A DNA stretch of 49,446 nucleotides, taken from Acidimicrobiales bacterium. GTDB taxonomy: Bacteria; Actinomycetota; Acidimicrobiia; Acidimicrobiales; SZUA-35. The stretch covers positions 1 to 49,446 of the forward strand of contig JABDIY010000215.1 in the NCBI GenBank assembly GCA_013003535.1, read 5' to 3'. Shown piece by piece: positions 8,615 through 16,641 of the stretch. The position numbers and the translations under genes were made by a program. Under the pieces are notes generated by a model, which worked only from the letters and a program-made list of their open reading frames with translations, did not search any database and was not told the DNA's origin. The first letter of the stretch is position 1. Each line of letters starts with the position of its first letter.

Positions 8615-9388
8615 ATGGAGCTTCAGATCATCGGCTGCGGAAAAATGGGACAGGCCCTCTTGGCCGGCCTCATCAACGATGTCGCCCCGGCCGCAGAGAT
8701 CACCGCGGTGGATCCGTCTGATGAGATCCGCCAGCAGATCGCCCGTGACTATCCGGGCGTGAGTGTCGCTACCGAGGCACTCCCCAATGTCCCCACGATC
8801 TTGGCCGTGAAGCCTCATCTTGCGGTAGAGATTGCCGCGGCACTTCCACCGGTGCCCCGCCTGCTCAGCGTTGCGGCCGGAATCACCACGGGAGCGTTGG
8901 AGAAGGTCACCAATGCGGCGGTTGTCAGGTGTATGCCAAACACCCCCGCACTCCTTGGTAAAGGTGCGGCCGGAGTGGCGATCGGTGGCTCCGCGGGACA
9001 AGATGACCTCAACTGGGGCCTCCGGATTCTTGCCGCCGCCGGACACTCGGTAGCGGTGACCGAGGACCAGATAGACGCAGTGACAGGGCTCAGTGGCTCA
9101 GGGCCGGCATACATTTTCCGTATTGCCGAGGCGATGACCTCCGCCGGGATTGCCGTGGGCCTCACCCCCGACGTGGCGCGGGGCCTGTCCTACCAAACCA
9201 TCGCGGGTGCGGGAGCCATGCTGGCCGAACCGGGCGCAGACGCTGCCCAATTGCGCGCCAACGTAACAACACCAAACGGCACTACGGCCGCCGGGCTCGC
9301 CGTGTTGGATGAGTGCGGTATCGAAGAAATTCTTGCGGACGTCGTGGCCGCCGCCACCGAACGCAGTAGACAGCTCGGAGCCCAATAA
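8615..9388 (+). CDS. proC: Pyrroline-5-carboxylate reductase
   Basis: ProC catalyses the last step of proline synthesis, NAD(P)H-dependent reduction of pyrroline-5-carboxylate. The 257-residue protein has an N-terminal Rossmann turn (IIGCGKMGQALL), the MPNTPALLGKGA segment, and the family signature LSGSGPAYIFRIAEAM followed by helix VTTPNGTTAAGLAVL. The ATG at 8615 is preferred to the TTG directly before it. Its TAA overlaps the ATG of the next gene by one base (TAATG), so they are probably translated together. Confidence 0.94.
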   Translation: MELQIIGCGKMGQALLAGLINDVAPAAEITAVDPSDEIRQQIARDYPGVSVATEALPNVPTILAVKPHLAVEIAAALPPVPRLLSVAAGITTGALEKVTNAAVVRCMPNTPALLGKGAAGVAIGGSAGQDDLNWGLRILAAAGHSVAVTEDQIDAVTGLSGSGPAYIFRIAEAMTSAGIAVGLTPDVARGLSYQTIAGAGAMLAEPGADAAQLRANVTTPNGTTAAGLAVLDECGIEEILADVVAAATERSRQLGAQ

Positions 9389-10248
9389 TGGGCTTCGACA
9401 CGATCTCTTTCCTTAGCGATTACGGTGTGACCGACGAGTCCGTCGGTGTCACCAAATCGATCATCTGGTCCATCAATCCGGCCGTCAGGATTGTGGATAT
9501 CACCCACGGAGTGGACGCCCATGACATTCGAGCCGGCGGTCTCGCACTCGCCCGGGCCGTGCAGTTCCTGATGCCCGGCGTCGTCCTCGGCGTCGTAGAT
9601 CCAGGAGTGGGGACCAAACGCAAAGGGGTCTGTTTCGAATTGGGAAACGGCCAGAGCTATCTCGTTGGCCCCGACAACGGTCTGTTCGCGCCCGCGATCG
9701 GAATGGTGGGCGGTGCCACCGCAGCATGGGTTCTCGACAACCCCGAATTCCACCTCCCCTCCATGGGGGCCACGTTCGACGGTCGCGACATCTTTGCGCC
9801 CGTGGCGGCCCATCTCACTGCCGGGGTCCCCCCATCAAAACTCGGAACGCCTATCGACACGAGCCTTCTGGTTCCGGGAGTTCTGCCCGTTGCGGAAATG
9901 AACGACGAGGGCGTCATCGATGCTGAAGTTCTCTGGATCGACCGCTTCGGCAACGCCCAGCTCAATGTGGACCCCGAACAAACCGCCAGCTGGCCGGCGC
10001 TGAGGATCGAGGGCCAGGGTCTTTCGCGCACCGGCATTCCCGTCCGTACCTACGCAGAGATCAAGACCGGCAGCATCGGTGTCCTCACCGACGCCAGCGG
10101 GCTGCTCTCCATAGCGGTGGATCGGGGCTCCGCTGCGGCAGAACTGGGGCTCAGCGAGGGAGACCAGCTCAAACTGAGCCCCACCGAGATCGCCGGGTCG
10201 CCCACCACTGTTACGCTCGGCCCAACCCGGGAGAACCCTCACAAATGA
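9388..10248 (+). CDS. SAM hydrolase (SAM hydroxide adenosyltransferase, DUF62)
   Basis: The 286-residue protein belongs to the fluorinase/chlorinase-like family (PF01887), most members of which split S-adenosylmethionine into adenosine and methionine. Diagnostic features are ISFLSDYGVTDESVG at the start, the VVDPGVGT loop, LVGPDNGLF, and the C-terminal barrel segment WIDRFGNAQLNV. The D-R-H type water-activating residues of the hydrolase class cannot be proven by eye. It overlaps proC by one base and the following microprotein by four (ATGA). Confidence 0.85.
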   Translation: MGFDTISFLSDYGVTDESVGVTKSIIWSINPAVRIVDITHGVDAHDIRAGGLALARAVQFLMPGVVLGVVDPGVGTKRKGVCFELGNGQSYLVGPDNGLFAPAIGMVGGATAAWVLDNPEFHLPSMGATFDGRDIFAPVAAHLTAGVPPSKLGTPIDTSLLVPGVLPVAEMNDEGVIDAEVLWIDRFGNAQLNVDPEQTASWPALRIEGQGLSRTGIPVRTYAEIKTGSIGVLTDASGLLSIAVDRGSAAAELGLSEGDQLKLSPTEIAGSPTTVTLGPTRENPHK

Positions 10249-10334
10249 GACCCTCGATCGTTGTCACCCTCGTCATACTGCTGATCCTCATCTTCGGCGC
10301 CGCCGCTCTCCAGCTGTTCATCCTGGCCCGGTGA
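10245..10334 (+). CDS. 29-residue single-pass membrane microprotein
   Basis: A short frame starts at the ATGA shared with the SAM hydrolase stop (10245-10248) and ends in the TGATG shared with the YbjN gene start. It would encode MRPSIVVTLVILLILIFGAA plus nine residues ending LFILAR: a positive start, about 22 hydrophobic residues and a C-terminal Arg, a typical single transmembrane helix. Coupling on both sides and absence of any gap argue that it is a real gene rather than chance. No family is recognised; function unknown. Confidence 0.65.
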   Translation: MRPSIVVTLVILLILIFGAAALQLFILAR

Positions 10335-10795
10335 TGGAGGGGCTCGCTTCCCCAGCCGAGCTCCAGGAGCTCGAAGGTTTCCTCAGTGCGGCTTTTGCCA
10401 CCCATCAGCTTCAGGACCCCGCCGTGGTGGCGGTTGAAAAGATTGGCGACCGGCCGCCGGCCTGGTACGTCCGTTTCTGCGGAGAGGCCAAGGCCAACTA
10501 CTCAGCCGAGTTCACCCTGGGCCAGCGCTCGTTGCATTTCTCCACCTACTTCCTCCCTCCACCGGAGGAGAACGAAAACGAGTTCCACCGGCATCTCCTC
10601 CAACGCAACGTCAAGCTCTTCGGCATGGCCTTCGTGGTCGGGCTGGAAAACGCCATTTACATCGAAGGCCGACTTCCCAACCGTCTGATCACCGAAGATG
10701 GCGAGCTGGATCGCGTTCTCGGTTCGATCTACAGCTACACCGAAAGCTTCTTTCCCACCGCCGCCAAGATCGGTTTCGCGTCCCGCTTCAAATAA
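10334..10795 (+). CDS. YbjN domain-containing protein
   Basis: The 153-residue protein resembles the YbjN (DUF1790/secretion-chaperone-like fold) family: a helical N-terminus, then strands LHFSTYFLPPPEENENEF, HRHLLQRNVKLFGMAFVV, NAIYIEGRLP, and the VLGSIYSYTESFFPTAAKIGF helix. Mycobacteria carry a YbjN gene next to mshA (as I recall, Rv0487), and here too it faces mshA, tail to tail with six bases between stops. Starts are an ATG at 10334 or the GTG directly before it. Biochemical function is unknown. Confidence 0.82.
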   Translation: MEGLASPAELQELEGFLSAAFATHQLQDPAVVAVEKIGDRPPAWYVRFCGEAKANYSAEFTLGQRSLHFSTYFLPPPEENENEFHRHLLQRNVKLFGMAFVVGLENAIYIEGRLPNRLITEDGELDRVLGSIYSYTESFFPTAAKIGFASRFK

Positions 10796-10801
10796 CGGCA
10801 C

Positions 10802-12010
10802 TCAGTCGCACGGTTGGAGAACGCCGGCGGCCACGTCCGCGTAGATCCGGCGCAGGCGCCCAGCCGAGGTTGACCATGTATAGGTGCGGGCCCTGGCCGC
10901 TGCGCTGATCGCCATCCGCTGGGCCAGCAATGGGTCGTCGAGAATCAAATCGACGTGGGCGGCCCAGCGTTCGGGGTCGCGCTCTTCCATGAGGAAGCCC
11001 GTGACTCCAGAGTCGACCAGGGTGAGCAACCCGCCAACGGCGCTGGCGATGACGGGGGTGCCACAAGCCGAAGCTTCCAGAGCAACCAAACCGAACGACT
11101 CGGACCGGCTCGGGACGAGAGTGATGTCGGCGGCCCGGTAGAAGGTAGACAGCAGATGATGGGGTTGGGGACGAAAGAACCGAACCCGGTGGCGCACGCC
11201 GAGGTCGTCGATCAGCGTGTTGATTCTCGCCAGCTCAGCTTCGCCGTCGAGACCGCTGGCACCGCCGATGACCATAAGCTCTGCGTCTCGGTGCTCACTG
11301 AGTGCCAAGGTTCTCACGGCGACGTCGAGACCCTTCAAGGGCTGGATTCGACCAACGAATAACAGAAGGGGCCGGTCGCCGGCGCCAATAGCCTTTCGGG
11401 CTCCCGCCTGACTTCCTGGTGAGAAAAAGGCCTGATCAACGCCGGGCGGCACGATCTCGATCCGCTCGCGAGAGGCGCCATAGAACTCTTCTAGCTGGTC
11501 AGCCTCGGCAACACAGTTGGCCAGCACCACATCGGCACATGCCATCACCGCCGCCTCAGCCTTCGCCCTGCTCTCGGGTTCCGGGTCGCCGTTTTCGGCC
11601 TTTACACGCGCCAGGGTGTGAAAGGTGGTGAGCAGCGGCAAACGAAGCTTTTGCTTAATTTGAAGGCCGGCCACTCCCGACAGCCAGTAGTTGGCGTGGA
11701 TGGCCTGAGCTCCCCACGATCCGATGTCGTTACAGACCCAGTCGCTGAACTCTTCCACATGGCTGGCGAGCTCCTCCTTGGGTTGTTGGGGAGGACCGGC
11801 TGGCACATGAATCACTTCGAAACCAGGCTCAACTGTTACTCGTTCGGGCAGCTCGGCTGACCACAGCCTGGTGTAGGCCCGGCACTGCACGCCAGCCTGG
11901 GCCAGGGCGCCAACCAGTTCACGAACGTATACGTTCATCCCGCCACCGTCGCCGGAGCCTGGCTGCACCAGTGGGCTCGTGTGGAGCGACAGGATTGCTA
12001 ATCGCTGCAT
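10802..12010 (-). CDS. mshA: D-inositol-3-phosphate glycosyltransferase (mycothiol synthesis)
   Basis: MshA transfers GlcNAc from UDP-GlcNAc to inositol-3-phosphate, the first step of mycothiol synthesis in actinobacteria. The 402-residue GT4-family protein shows GDGGGMNVYVRELVGAL near the N-terminus, HANYWLSGVAGL, FVGRIQPLKGLDVA at the domain junction, and the donor-site PSRSESFGLVALEASACGTPV with the E-x7-E pair. The ATG at 12010 touches the TGA of the XRE gene (one-base overlap). The other msh genes are not in the window. Confidence 0.92.
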   Translation of the reverse strand: MQRLAILSLHTSPLVQPGSGDGGGMNVYVRELVGALAQAGVQCRAYTRLWSAELPERVTVEPGFEVIHVPAGPPQQPKEELASHVEEFSDWVCNDIGSWGAQAIHANYWLSGVAGLQIKQKLRLPLLTTFHTLARVKAENGDPEPESRAKAEAAVMACADVVLANCVAEADQLEEFYGASRERIEIVPPGVDQAFFSPGSQAGARKAIGAGDRPLLLFVGRIQPLKGLDVAVRTLALSEHRDAELMVIGGASGLDGEAELARINTLIDDLGVRHRVRFFRPQPHHLLSTFYRAADITLVPSRSESFGLVALEASACGTPVIASAVGGLLTLVDSGVTGFLMEERDPERWAAHVDLILDDPLLAQRMAISAAARARTYTWSTSAGRLRRIYADVAAGVLQPCD

Positions 12011-12411
12011 CAGTCTTCACCTTGATCTGGAGCGAGGTCTTGCGAATCGTTGGGAAGTGCTTCAGAGAGGTCTAACCGGGAACCCACGAACGATTTGTAG
12101 ACCTCTAGCAGCGCCCGTTTCTGGAGATCGTTCAGCTCAGGAGCGCTCCGGATTGCCGCTACCAGATCGGACCGTTCGGACGATTCGTCGAGAATTCCGG
12201 CCTGCACGTAAAGCGTCTCTGCGGAGATGCTCAAACCTCGGGCGATCTGTTGGAGAATCTCGGCCGACGGCTTGCGCAGGCCACGCTCGATTTGAGACAG
12301 ATAGGGGTTGGAGATCCCGGCGACTTCAGACAGCCGACGAAGTGACATTTCTGCGATTCGGCGCTGCTCGCGGATGAACCCTCCGAGATCGCGCGATTTT
12401 CCTTCGCTCAT
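12010..12411 (-). CDS. XRE-family helix-turn-helix regulator
   Basis: The 133-residue protein has an N-terminal Cro/CI-type HTH: LGGFIREQRRIAEMSLRRLS, then EVAGISNPYLSQIERGLRKP (recognition helix) and ILQQIARGLSIS. The C-terminal half (LNDLQKRALLEVYKSF and an acidic tail) probably dimerises. Mycobacterial relatives of this type occur as small cytosolic regulators; a target here cannot be named. The ATG at 12411 follows AAAGG at a fair distance; a longer open frame to 12477 runs into the neighbouring gene. It is sandwiched between mshA and the RsiG-like gene, on the same strand. Confidence 0.85.
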   Translation of the reverse strand: MSEGKSRDLGGFIREQRRIAEMSLRRLSEVAGISNPYLSQIERGLRKPSAEILQQIARGLSISAETLYVQAGILDESSERSDLVAAIRSAPELNDLQKRALLEVYKSFVGSRLDLSEALPNDSQDLAPDQGED

Positions 12412-12421
12412 CGGTGGCCTT

Positions 12422-12952
12422 TCAGGAGCTGAGCACACCATCGACGGTGGCCTCACCGTCGCGGTAGCGACGGCCAATCTCGGCTTGGATGGCGTCTATC
12501 CGCTCATGCATTTGTCGGCGAGTGGCGGACAGTTTCTGCTCGAACTCGCTGATGCGCGCAAACAGATCATCGAGATCGGATTGCTCGAGGTGCTGAATAC
12601 CGCTCAGGACGGTGGGTGAACCGATTCGTTCCAGCATCTCCACCAGCTCGGCGGCAACCGGCCCCGGTGCGTCAACTCTGACGGTGGGTCGAGCGCCGGG
12701 TACACCTGTGCGAACTTCGTCGCTCAAGATGTCTGGCAGATCATAGAGCAGGGCAGCCACGCCGTCAGCACTGCGCCGACGGGCTTCATGAACCACGATA
12801 TCCAGCCGTCCTTGTGCGAGCCGGCGAACCATTGAGACGTCGCTTTCGACCGCCGAACACTCCTGGCGTATCTCGCGCAACTCAGGAAGCGGGCGGGTAC
12901 GGATGCCGTCGAGAAGATCCGCAGCAAGAAGGCCGTCGATAGTGGGAGTCAC
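12422..12952 (-). CDS. RsiG-like c-di-GMP-binding coiled-coil protein (putative anti-sigma factor)
   Basis: RsiG of Streptomyces holds sigma-WhiG inactive when two c-di-GMP molecules bind its antiparallel coiled coil through E-x3-S-x2-R-x3-Q-x3-D motifs, one per helix. This 176-residue protein has an exact copy in its first helix (E36, S40, R43, Q47, D51 in ESDVSMVRRLAQGRLD). A second copy in the last helix has His at the fourth position (E138, S142, R145, H149, D153). Helices are preceded by LPELREIRQ, typical of the family. The GTG at 12952 is the chosen start. No WhiG-type sigma gene is in the window, so the partner is unknown. Confidence 0.8.
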   Translation of the reverse strand: MTPTIDGLLAADLLDGIRTRPLPELREIRQECSAVESDVSMVRRLAQGRLDIVVHEARRRSADGVAALLYDLPDILSDEVRTGVPGARPTVRVDAPGPVAAELVEMLERIGSPTVLSGIQHLEQSDLDDLFARISEFEQKLSATRRQMHERIDAIQAEIGRRYRDGEATVDGVLSS

Positions 12953-13025
12953 GCTGTACAGGGTACTGGCGTGGCGACGACACCACCGACTCGTTGGCCG
13001 GCAAGGCTGAATGGGGTCGCGGACG

Positions 13026-13946
13026 CTACAGCGGCAGGAGAACCAGCCACAACGGAGCGGCGATGAGGGCGGAGTCGAGACGGCGCAGCCCTGGTGCGAA
13101 CACACCGCCTCGGGGCATGATCGCCGAGGCTACGAGCTGACCGGTGACACAGCTGAGAGCGGTCAGCACAGCAAAAGCGGTGAGACTGGCCTGGGTGAGA
13201 GGTTCGGGCGGGACCAATCGCAGTGCGAAAGCAGCCACCGCCACCGCCGCTACTCCGGCAACCGGACCCTCGACCGCGTTGGAAGAACCCGAACCAACCA
13301 AGAAGTCGGCAGCTTCGTAGGCCGAAATGAGGACAAAAAGCACCACGAATGCGCGGGGCGATGAGACAGCCACAGCTACGAGCGCCCCACCAGCAATCCC
13401 GATGGGGATGCTGCATCGAACCAGCAACGCCGCCATCTCGATGGCCCGGTCTGCGCTGTAGCTGCCACCGAACCACGACCCGCAGAGCACGGCGATCAGC
13501 GCTACCAGAACTGTGGACAACCCCAGGCCAAAACGGCCACCCCAACCACCGACAGCCACGATGAGGGCCAGCGCGGCGCAGAGGAACCGGTAGGTCGATA
13601 TGGAAATCACTTGCCCCACCGTCTCGCTGACCGCCCCGGCACTCCTATCGGTCAGCCAGACGTGCCCGAGCTGGAATGCGCCGATCGTGACGGCGAAAGA
13701 GACCGGGATGATAACCAGAAGCCCTTGAATCCAAGCGGCGGCCATGATCGATGCGAACCAGAGGAGGCCCAGAGAGATTTTGGGGCCGTCGGTTCGATAG
13801 GGAACGGCATATCGGAAGTTGTTCCACCGTTCCTCTCGGGAGGCAACTCGGGATGCGACGCGCGCATCGCGGCGAGCGCGCCGGGCGACGCGTTGGTCGA
13901 TTTGCGGCTCCTTGGCCGATCGAGCGCCAGGCGCGGTGGCGGTCAT
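13026..13946 (-). CDS. Multi-pass membrane protein, remotely CdsA-like at the C-terminus
   Basis: The 306-residue protein has a basic, Arg/Ala-rich cytoplasmic start of about 50 residues and then roughly eight hydrophobic segments. Its last stretch, SAIMPRGGVFAPGLRRLDSA followed by LIAAPLW, resembles in layout the signature of phosphatidate cytidylyltransferases (S...R...GG..DR.D), but lacks the expected K-D and H-G-G residues. I would call it a membrane protein of unknown function, possibly a non-catalytic CdsA relative. The ATG at 13946 overlaps the MoaD stop by ATGA, so the two are coupled. Confidence 0.7.
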   Translation of the reverse strand: MTATAPGARSAKEPQIDQRVARRARRDARVASRVASREERWNNFRYAVPYRTDGPKISLGLLWFASIMAAAWIQGLLVIIPVSFAVTIGAFQLGHVWLTDRSAGAVSETVGQVISISTYRFLCAALALIVAVGGWGGRFGLGLSTVLVALIAVLCGSWFGGSYSADRAIEMAALLVRCSIPIGIAGGALVAVAVSSPRAFVVLFVLISAYEAADFLVGSGSSNAVEGPVAGVAAVAVAAFALRLVPPEPLTQASLTAFAVLTALSCVTGQLVASAIMPRGGVFAPGLRRLDSALIAAPLWLVLLPL

Positions 13947-14179
13947 CCTCCGGACACCGGTGGCAGAACGGCCACTTCGTCATTGGGCCCCACCGCAGTG
14001 GCTGGATCAGCCGGCTCACCGTTCACCCAAATCTGGGATGCGGCAACAACTTCACCAAACTGCTCGCCGAAGGTCTGAGTGGCGAATTGCAGAACTGAAG
14101 AAACCGTCCCGTCTGGGACATCGATCCGTCCGTTTCCGGCAGCCTCTCGGGCCTGAGCAAAGAGTCGCAATCGTGCCAC
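13943..14179 (-). CDS. MoaD/ThiS-family sulfur-carrier protein
   Basis: The 78-residue ubiquitin-like protein begins VARLRLFAQAREAAG, contains IWVNGEPADPATAVGPNDEVAVLPPVSGG and ends in the Gly-Gly that is adenylated and thiocarboxylated in sulfur carriers. The pattern fits molybdopterin synthase small subunit or a related carrier (ThiS, CysO). No MoaE, MoeB or ThiG partner is nearby, so the pathway is open. The GTG start at 14179 leaves 36 bases to the divergent phosphatase gene, where both promoters must fit. Confidence 0.85.
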   Translation of the reverse strand: MARLRLFAQAREAAGNGRIDVPDGTVSSVLQFATQTFGEQFGEVVAASQIWVNGEPADPATAVGPNDEVAVLPPVSGG

Positions 14180-14215
14180 AACATTCAGAGTGTAGGGACC
14201 CCACACTGGGTACTC

Positions 14216-14872
14216 ATGGTCACCACAGTTGTTCTTGTTCGCCACGGGCAGTCCACCTGGAACGCAGAGTTTCGGTGGCAGGGCCAGGCCGACCCACCCC
14301 TCAGCGACCTTGGGCGACGTCAAGCCATCACTGCGGCCAGCACCCTCCCGAAATCCTTCAGTTGGTTTGACCACGCGGTGACCTCACCCCAAACAAGAGC
14401 CTGGGAAACCGCCGATCTCCTTCTCACCGAAGCCGGGCTCGACTTGAAAGCGGAACGGGTACCGAACCTTCGCGAACGCAACGCCGGCGAATGGAGCGGG
14501 CTCACGAAGGAGGAAATCGAGTCGCAGTACCCTGGCTTCCTGCAATCAGGGCGACGACCGCCGGGGTATGAAGCCGACGACGACCTCTTCCGTCGGGTGA
14601 GTTCGGTGTTGTTCGAGCTTCATCAAAGCGCCGCTCGGGGCTCCGCTCCGACCGCCGACCGTTCGCTTCGATCCGATTCCACCGTGCTTGCGATCTGCCA
14701 TGGCGGCGTGATCAATTCACTCGTTGATCAGCTCGCGCCCGAACGACGGAGCCGGGTTCCGAATCTCTCGGGGTGGACCGCGCGGGTGGATGGCCGGTCG
14801 ATCACGATGGGCGAGCGGTTCGATCTCCTCTCGCCCAATGAGCGGACCGGCGGCGATGCGGTGAGGATTTGA
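14216..14872 (+). CDS. Histidine phosphatase family protein (phosphoglycerate mutase-like)
   Basis: The 218-residue cytosolic protein belongs to the branch-1 histidine phosphatases. The phosphorylated histidine is in VVLVRHGQSTWN, the second-site Arg in the TSPQTRAWETA segment, the acid in LRERNAGEWSGL, and the last catalytic histidine in LAICHGGVI. The substrate cannot be told from sequence; cobalamin alpha-ribazole phosphatases, GpgP and broad phosphatases share these motifs. The ATG at 14216 is divergent from the MoaD gene. Confidence 0.88.
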   Translation: MVTTVVLVRHGQSTWNAEFRWQGQADPPLSDLGRRQAITAASTLPKSFSWFDHAVTSPQTRAWETADLLLTEAGLDLKAERVPNLRERNAGEWSGLTKEEIESQYPGFLQSGRRPPGYEADDDLFRRVSSVLFELHQSAARGSAPTADRSLRSDSTVLAICHGGVINSLVDQLAPERRSRVPNLSGWTARVDGRSITMGERFDLLSPNERTGGDAVRI

Positions 14873-14894
14873 GGTTGGTGACAGCCCGGTCAGG

Positions 14895-15200
14895 TCACCG
14901 AAGTTCAGAAAGCGTTGCGTCTATTTGATCGAGCTCGCGAACCAGCGCGTCCAGGTCTGCCATCGTGCAGATTTCTGTGTCGAGGTTGGCAACGGAGGAG
15001 GACCCGTTTGGGGCAGCCGGAAACGGGGAGACAGTGGGAGTTCCAAGAGATGAAGAAAGAACAGATACAGACTGATCTGAGCCGGAGCGTTCCATAAGTT
15101 CAGGAGCCATAAGGGCCAACCCTAGTTCCGCACCGTCCGGCAGTGGTGGCACCACCGCACCGAGCGACAGAAAGTCAAAGTTGCAGCTCAACGCCGGCAT
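14895..15200 (-). CDS. Doubtful small hypothetical protein
   Basis: Between the phosphatase stop and the next lipoprotein gene there is an open minus-strand frame. From an ATG at 15200 it would give 101 residues starting MPALSCNFDFLSLGAVVPPL, Ser/Pro-rich in the middle and ending in an acidic amphipathic helix, MADLDALVRELDQIDATLSE. The ending looks protein-like; the middle does not. A much shorter version starting at that inner ATG is possible. No family recognised, and codon use is not persuasive. Confidence 0.3.
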   Translation of the reverse strand: MPALSCNFDFLSLGAVVPPLPDGAELGLALMAPELMERSGSDQSVSVLSSSLGTPTVSPFPAAPNGSSSVANLDTEICTMADLDALVRELDQIDATLSELR

Positions 15201-15230
15201 GAAGCAGCCAGGACACGAAAGTGCGCGACG

Positions 15231-16460
15231 ATGGCAGACGTGATTCCCCGCCGGCCACCACTGCGTTTCTGGCCACACCACCTCGCTGGGCTAGTGCGCA
15301 CAGGCCTTCTGGCGATGGCGCTGCTGCTCCCCACCGCCTGCGGGTCGCTAGGTGAGCCATATCTCGGCTCGTTCCCGACCTCATCAACACCGCAAGAGCA
15401 GGACAGCGCTCTGGCCACGGGCATCGAGGATGGACAAGATTCAACGAGTGAGTCCGCCGTCGCGGCCCTTCCGCCACGCCCATCGGACTATGTCCCGTCG
15501 ATCGTTGTGATCACCGATGCCGGCATTGCGGTGGTGGATCGATCACTGGGCACTGGAATCGACCGTTTCGATCCCGCTCGTCTCCTCGCTCTTCAACCCG
15601 AGCCGGACGCTACCGAGCCGGTAGAGGGCATTACCACCACCAGCACTTCCACTACCACTACCACTACCGCTCCTCAGGAAAACGACGACGTAGCGGATGA
15701 ACCCGCCGTGCTCAGGCAGGAGTCCGATTTCACGCACGCGAAGGATGATCTTTTCGGCGGACTCGTTGCACAAAAGATCGATGGCGACGTTCTGTGGTTT
15801 CCGGGTACCGGTGGAGAGCTCCGAAGAGTGGGGGTTGACGGAGCCGAACTGATGGAGATCGGGTATTCGTTGGGGACCCCCGAAGCTCTCACCCAACGGG
15901 CGGGACAGATATTCCGCACCCGGCTGGTCGATAACGAGTCCTTGGTGTTCGCGGCGCTGGAGCCCGGGGAGGAGCTTCTCGACATTTCCAGCGCTGGCGG
16001 GGTGGTAGCGGTCGCTGTGAGCGACCCGCAGTGCGGCTCGGTTTCGTTTTACAGTGGTGAGGGAATGAAACTGGCAATCGATCCCTTCGACACGCTGGGC
16101 TGCGAGCAGCCCGGCCGCCCCGCAGTCGGTGGCGTTGCGATGAGTCCAGACGGCGAAGCGGTGGCCTACACAGTGATCAGCTACAGAGAAGACGGTGTTG
16201 AGTTGGCCACCGAACTGAAAGCGGTGGAATTGACTTCAGGCGCCGAAATCCTGTCGGTGCCGATCGGCAACTCTGGTGACGTGATCGAATCGATCGCATT
16301 CGACGGCATCACTGCAGTACTTCTTCGGCGTTCCAGCGCCACCAGTGAGGTCGTGGTAGTCGATGCCGTGAGCTCCGAGGTTCTGGACGTGTCGGCCATT
16401 GGCACTCCGAGAGCGGTCTCATTCGCTCGACTTCCGCTTTCCCCTAATTTCGGTGGGTGA
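15231..16460 (+). CDS. Predicted lipoprotein with beta-propeller-like domain
   Basis: The 409-residue protein has a long positive N-region, a hydrophobic helix and the lipobox LLPTAC, so it should be anchored to the outer face of the membrane. A low-complexity Thr/Ser-rich linker lies near residues 135-147. The C-terminal 230 residues show repeated strand units typical of TolB/WD-like propellers (GGVAMSPDGEAVAYTVIS is one blade-like element). No enzyme motif is seen. The ATG at 15231 is used. Function unknown; a surface binding role is only a guess. Confidence 0.7.
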   Translation: MADVIPRRPPLRFWPHHLAGLVRTGLLAMALLLPTACGSLGEPYLGSFPTSSTPQEQDSALATGIEDGQDSTSESAVAALPPRPSDYVPSIVVITDAGIAVVDRSLGTGIDRFDPARLLALQPEPDATEPVEGITTTSTSTTTTTTAPQENDDVADEPAVLRQESDFTHAKDDLFGGLVAQKIDGDVLWFPGTGGELRRVGVDGAELMEIGYSLGTPEALTQRAGQIFRTRLVDNESLVFAALEPGEELLDISSAGGVVAVAVSDPQCGSVSFYSGEGMKLAIDPFDTLGCEQPGRPAVGGVAMSPDGEAVAYTVISYREDGVELATELKAVELTSGAEILSVPIGNSGDVIESIAFDGITAVLLRRSSATSEVVVVDAVSSEVLDVSAIGTPRAVSFARLPLSPNFGG

Positions 16461-16519
16461 CGCCAGACCGTCAGCTACGCCCGTCAGTTCCACTGGCCCG
16501 ATCCGGAAAAGTGGCGCAG

Positions 16520-16547
16520 TTGGTTTCAGTCCGTGGCAGACTAGAAG
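16520..16547 (+). promoter_or_regulatory. Probable promoter of tRNA-Lys
   Basis: A TTGGTT hexamer (16520-16525) and TAGAAG (16542-16547) are separated by 16 bases. They end 19 bases before the tRNA 5' end, which fits sigma-70-type spacing with a short leader. Confidence 0.4.
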
Positions 16548-16566
16548 CCGCTCCCATACCGGGTGC

Positions 16567-16638
16567 GCCTCTGTAGCCAAGCGGTAAGGCAGTGGACTTT
16601 TAATCCAAAGATCGTGGGTTCGAATCCCACCGGGGGCA
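16567..16638 (+). tRNA. tRNA-Lys (anticodon TTT)
   Basis: A 72-base cloverleaf can be folded: acceptor GCCTCTG with CGGGGGC (two G-U pairs), D arm with GCC/GGC, anticodon loop CTTTTAA with TTT at 34-36, and T arm GTGGG-TTCGAAT-CCCAC. The discriminator is A at 16638; CCA is not encoded. The outermost anticodon-stem pair is a G-A mismatch. The next gene begins three bases downstream, so tRNA and mRNA may share a transcript. Confidence 0.9.
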
Positions 16639-16641
16639 CGC

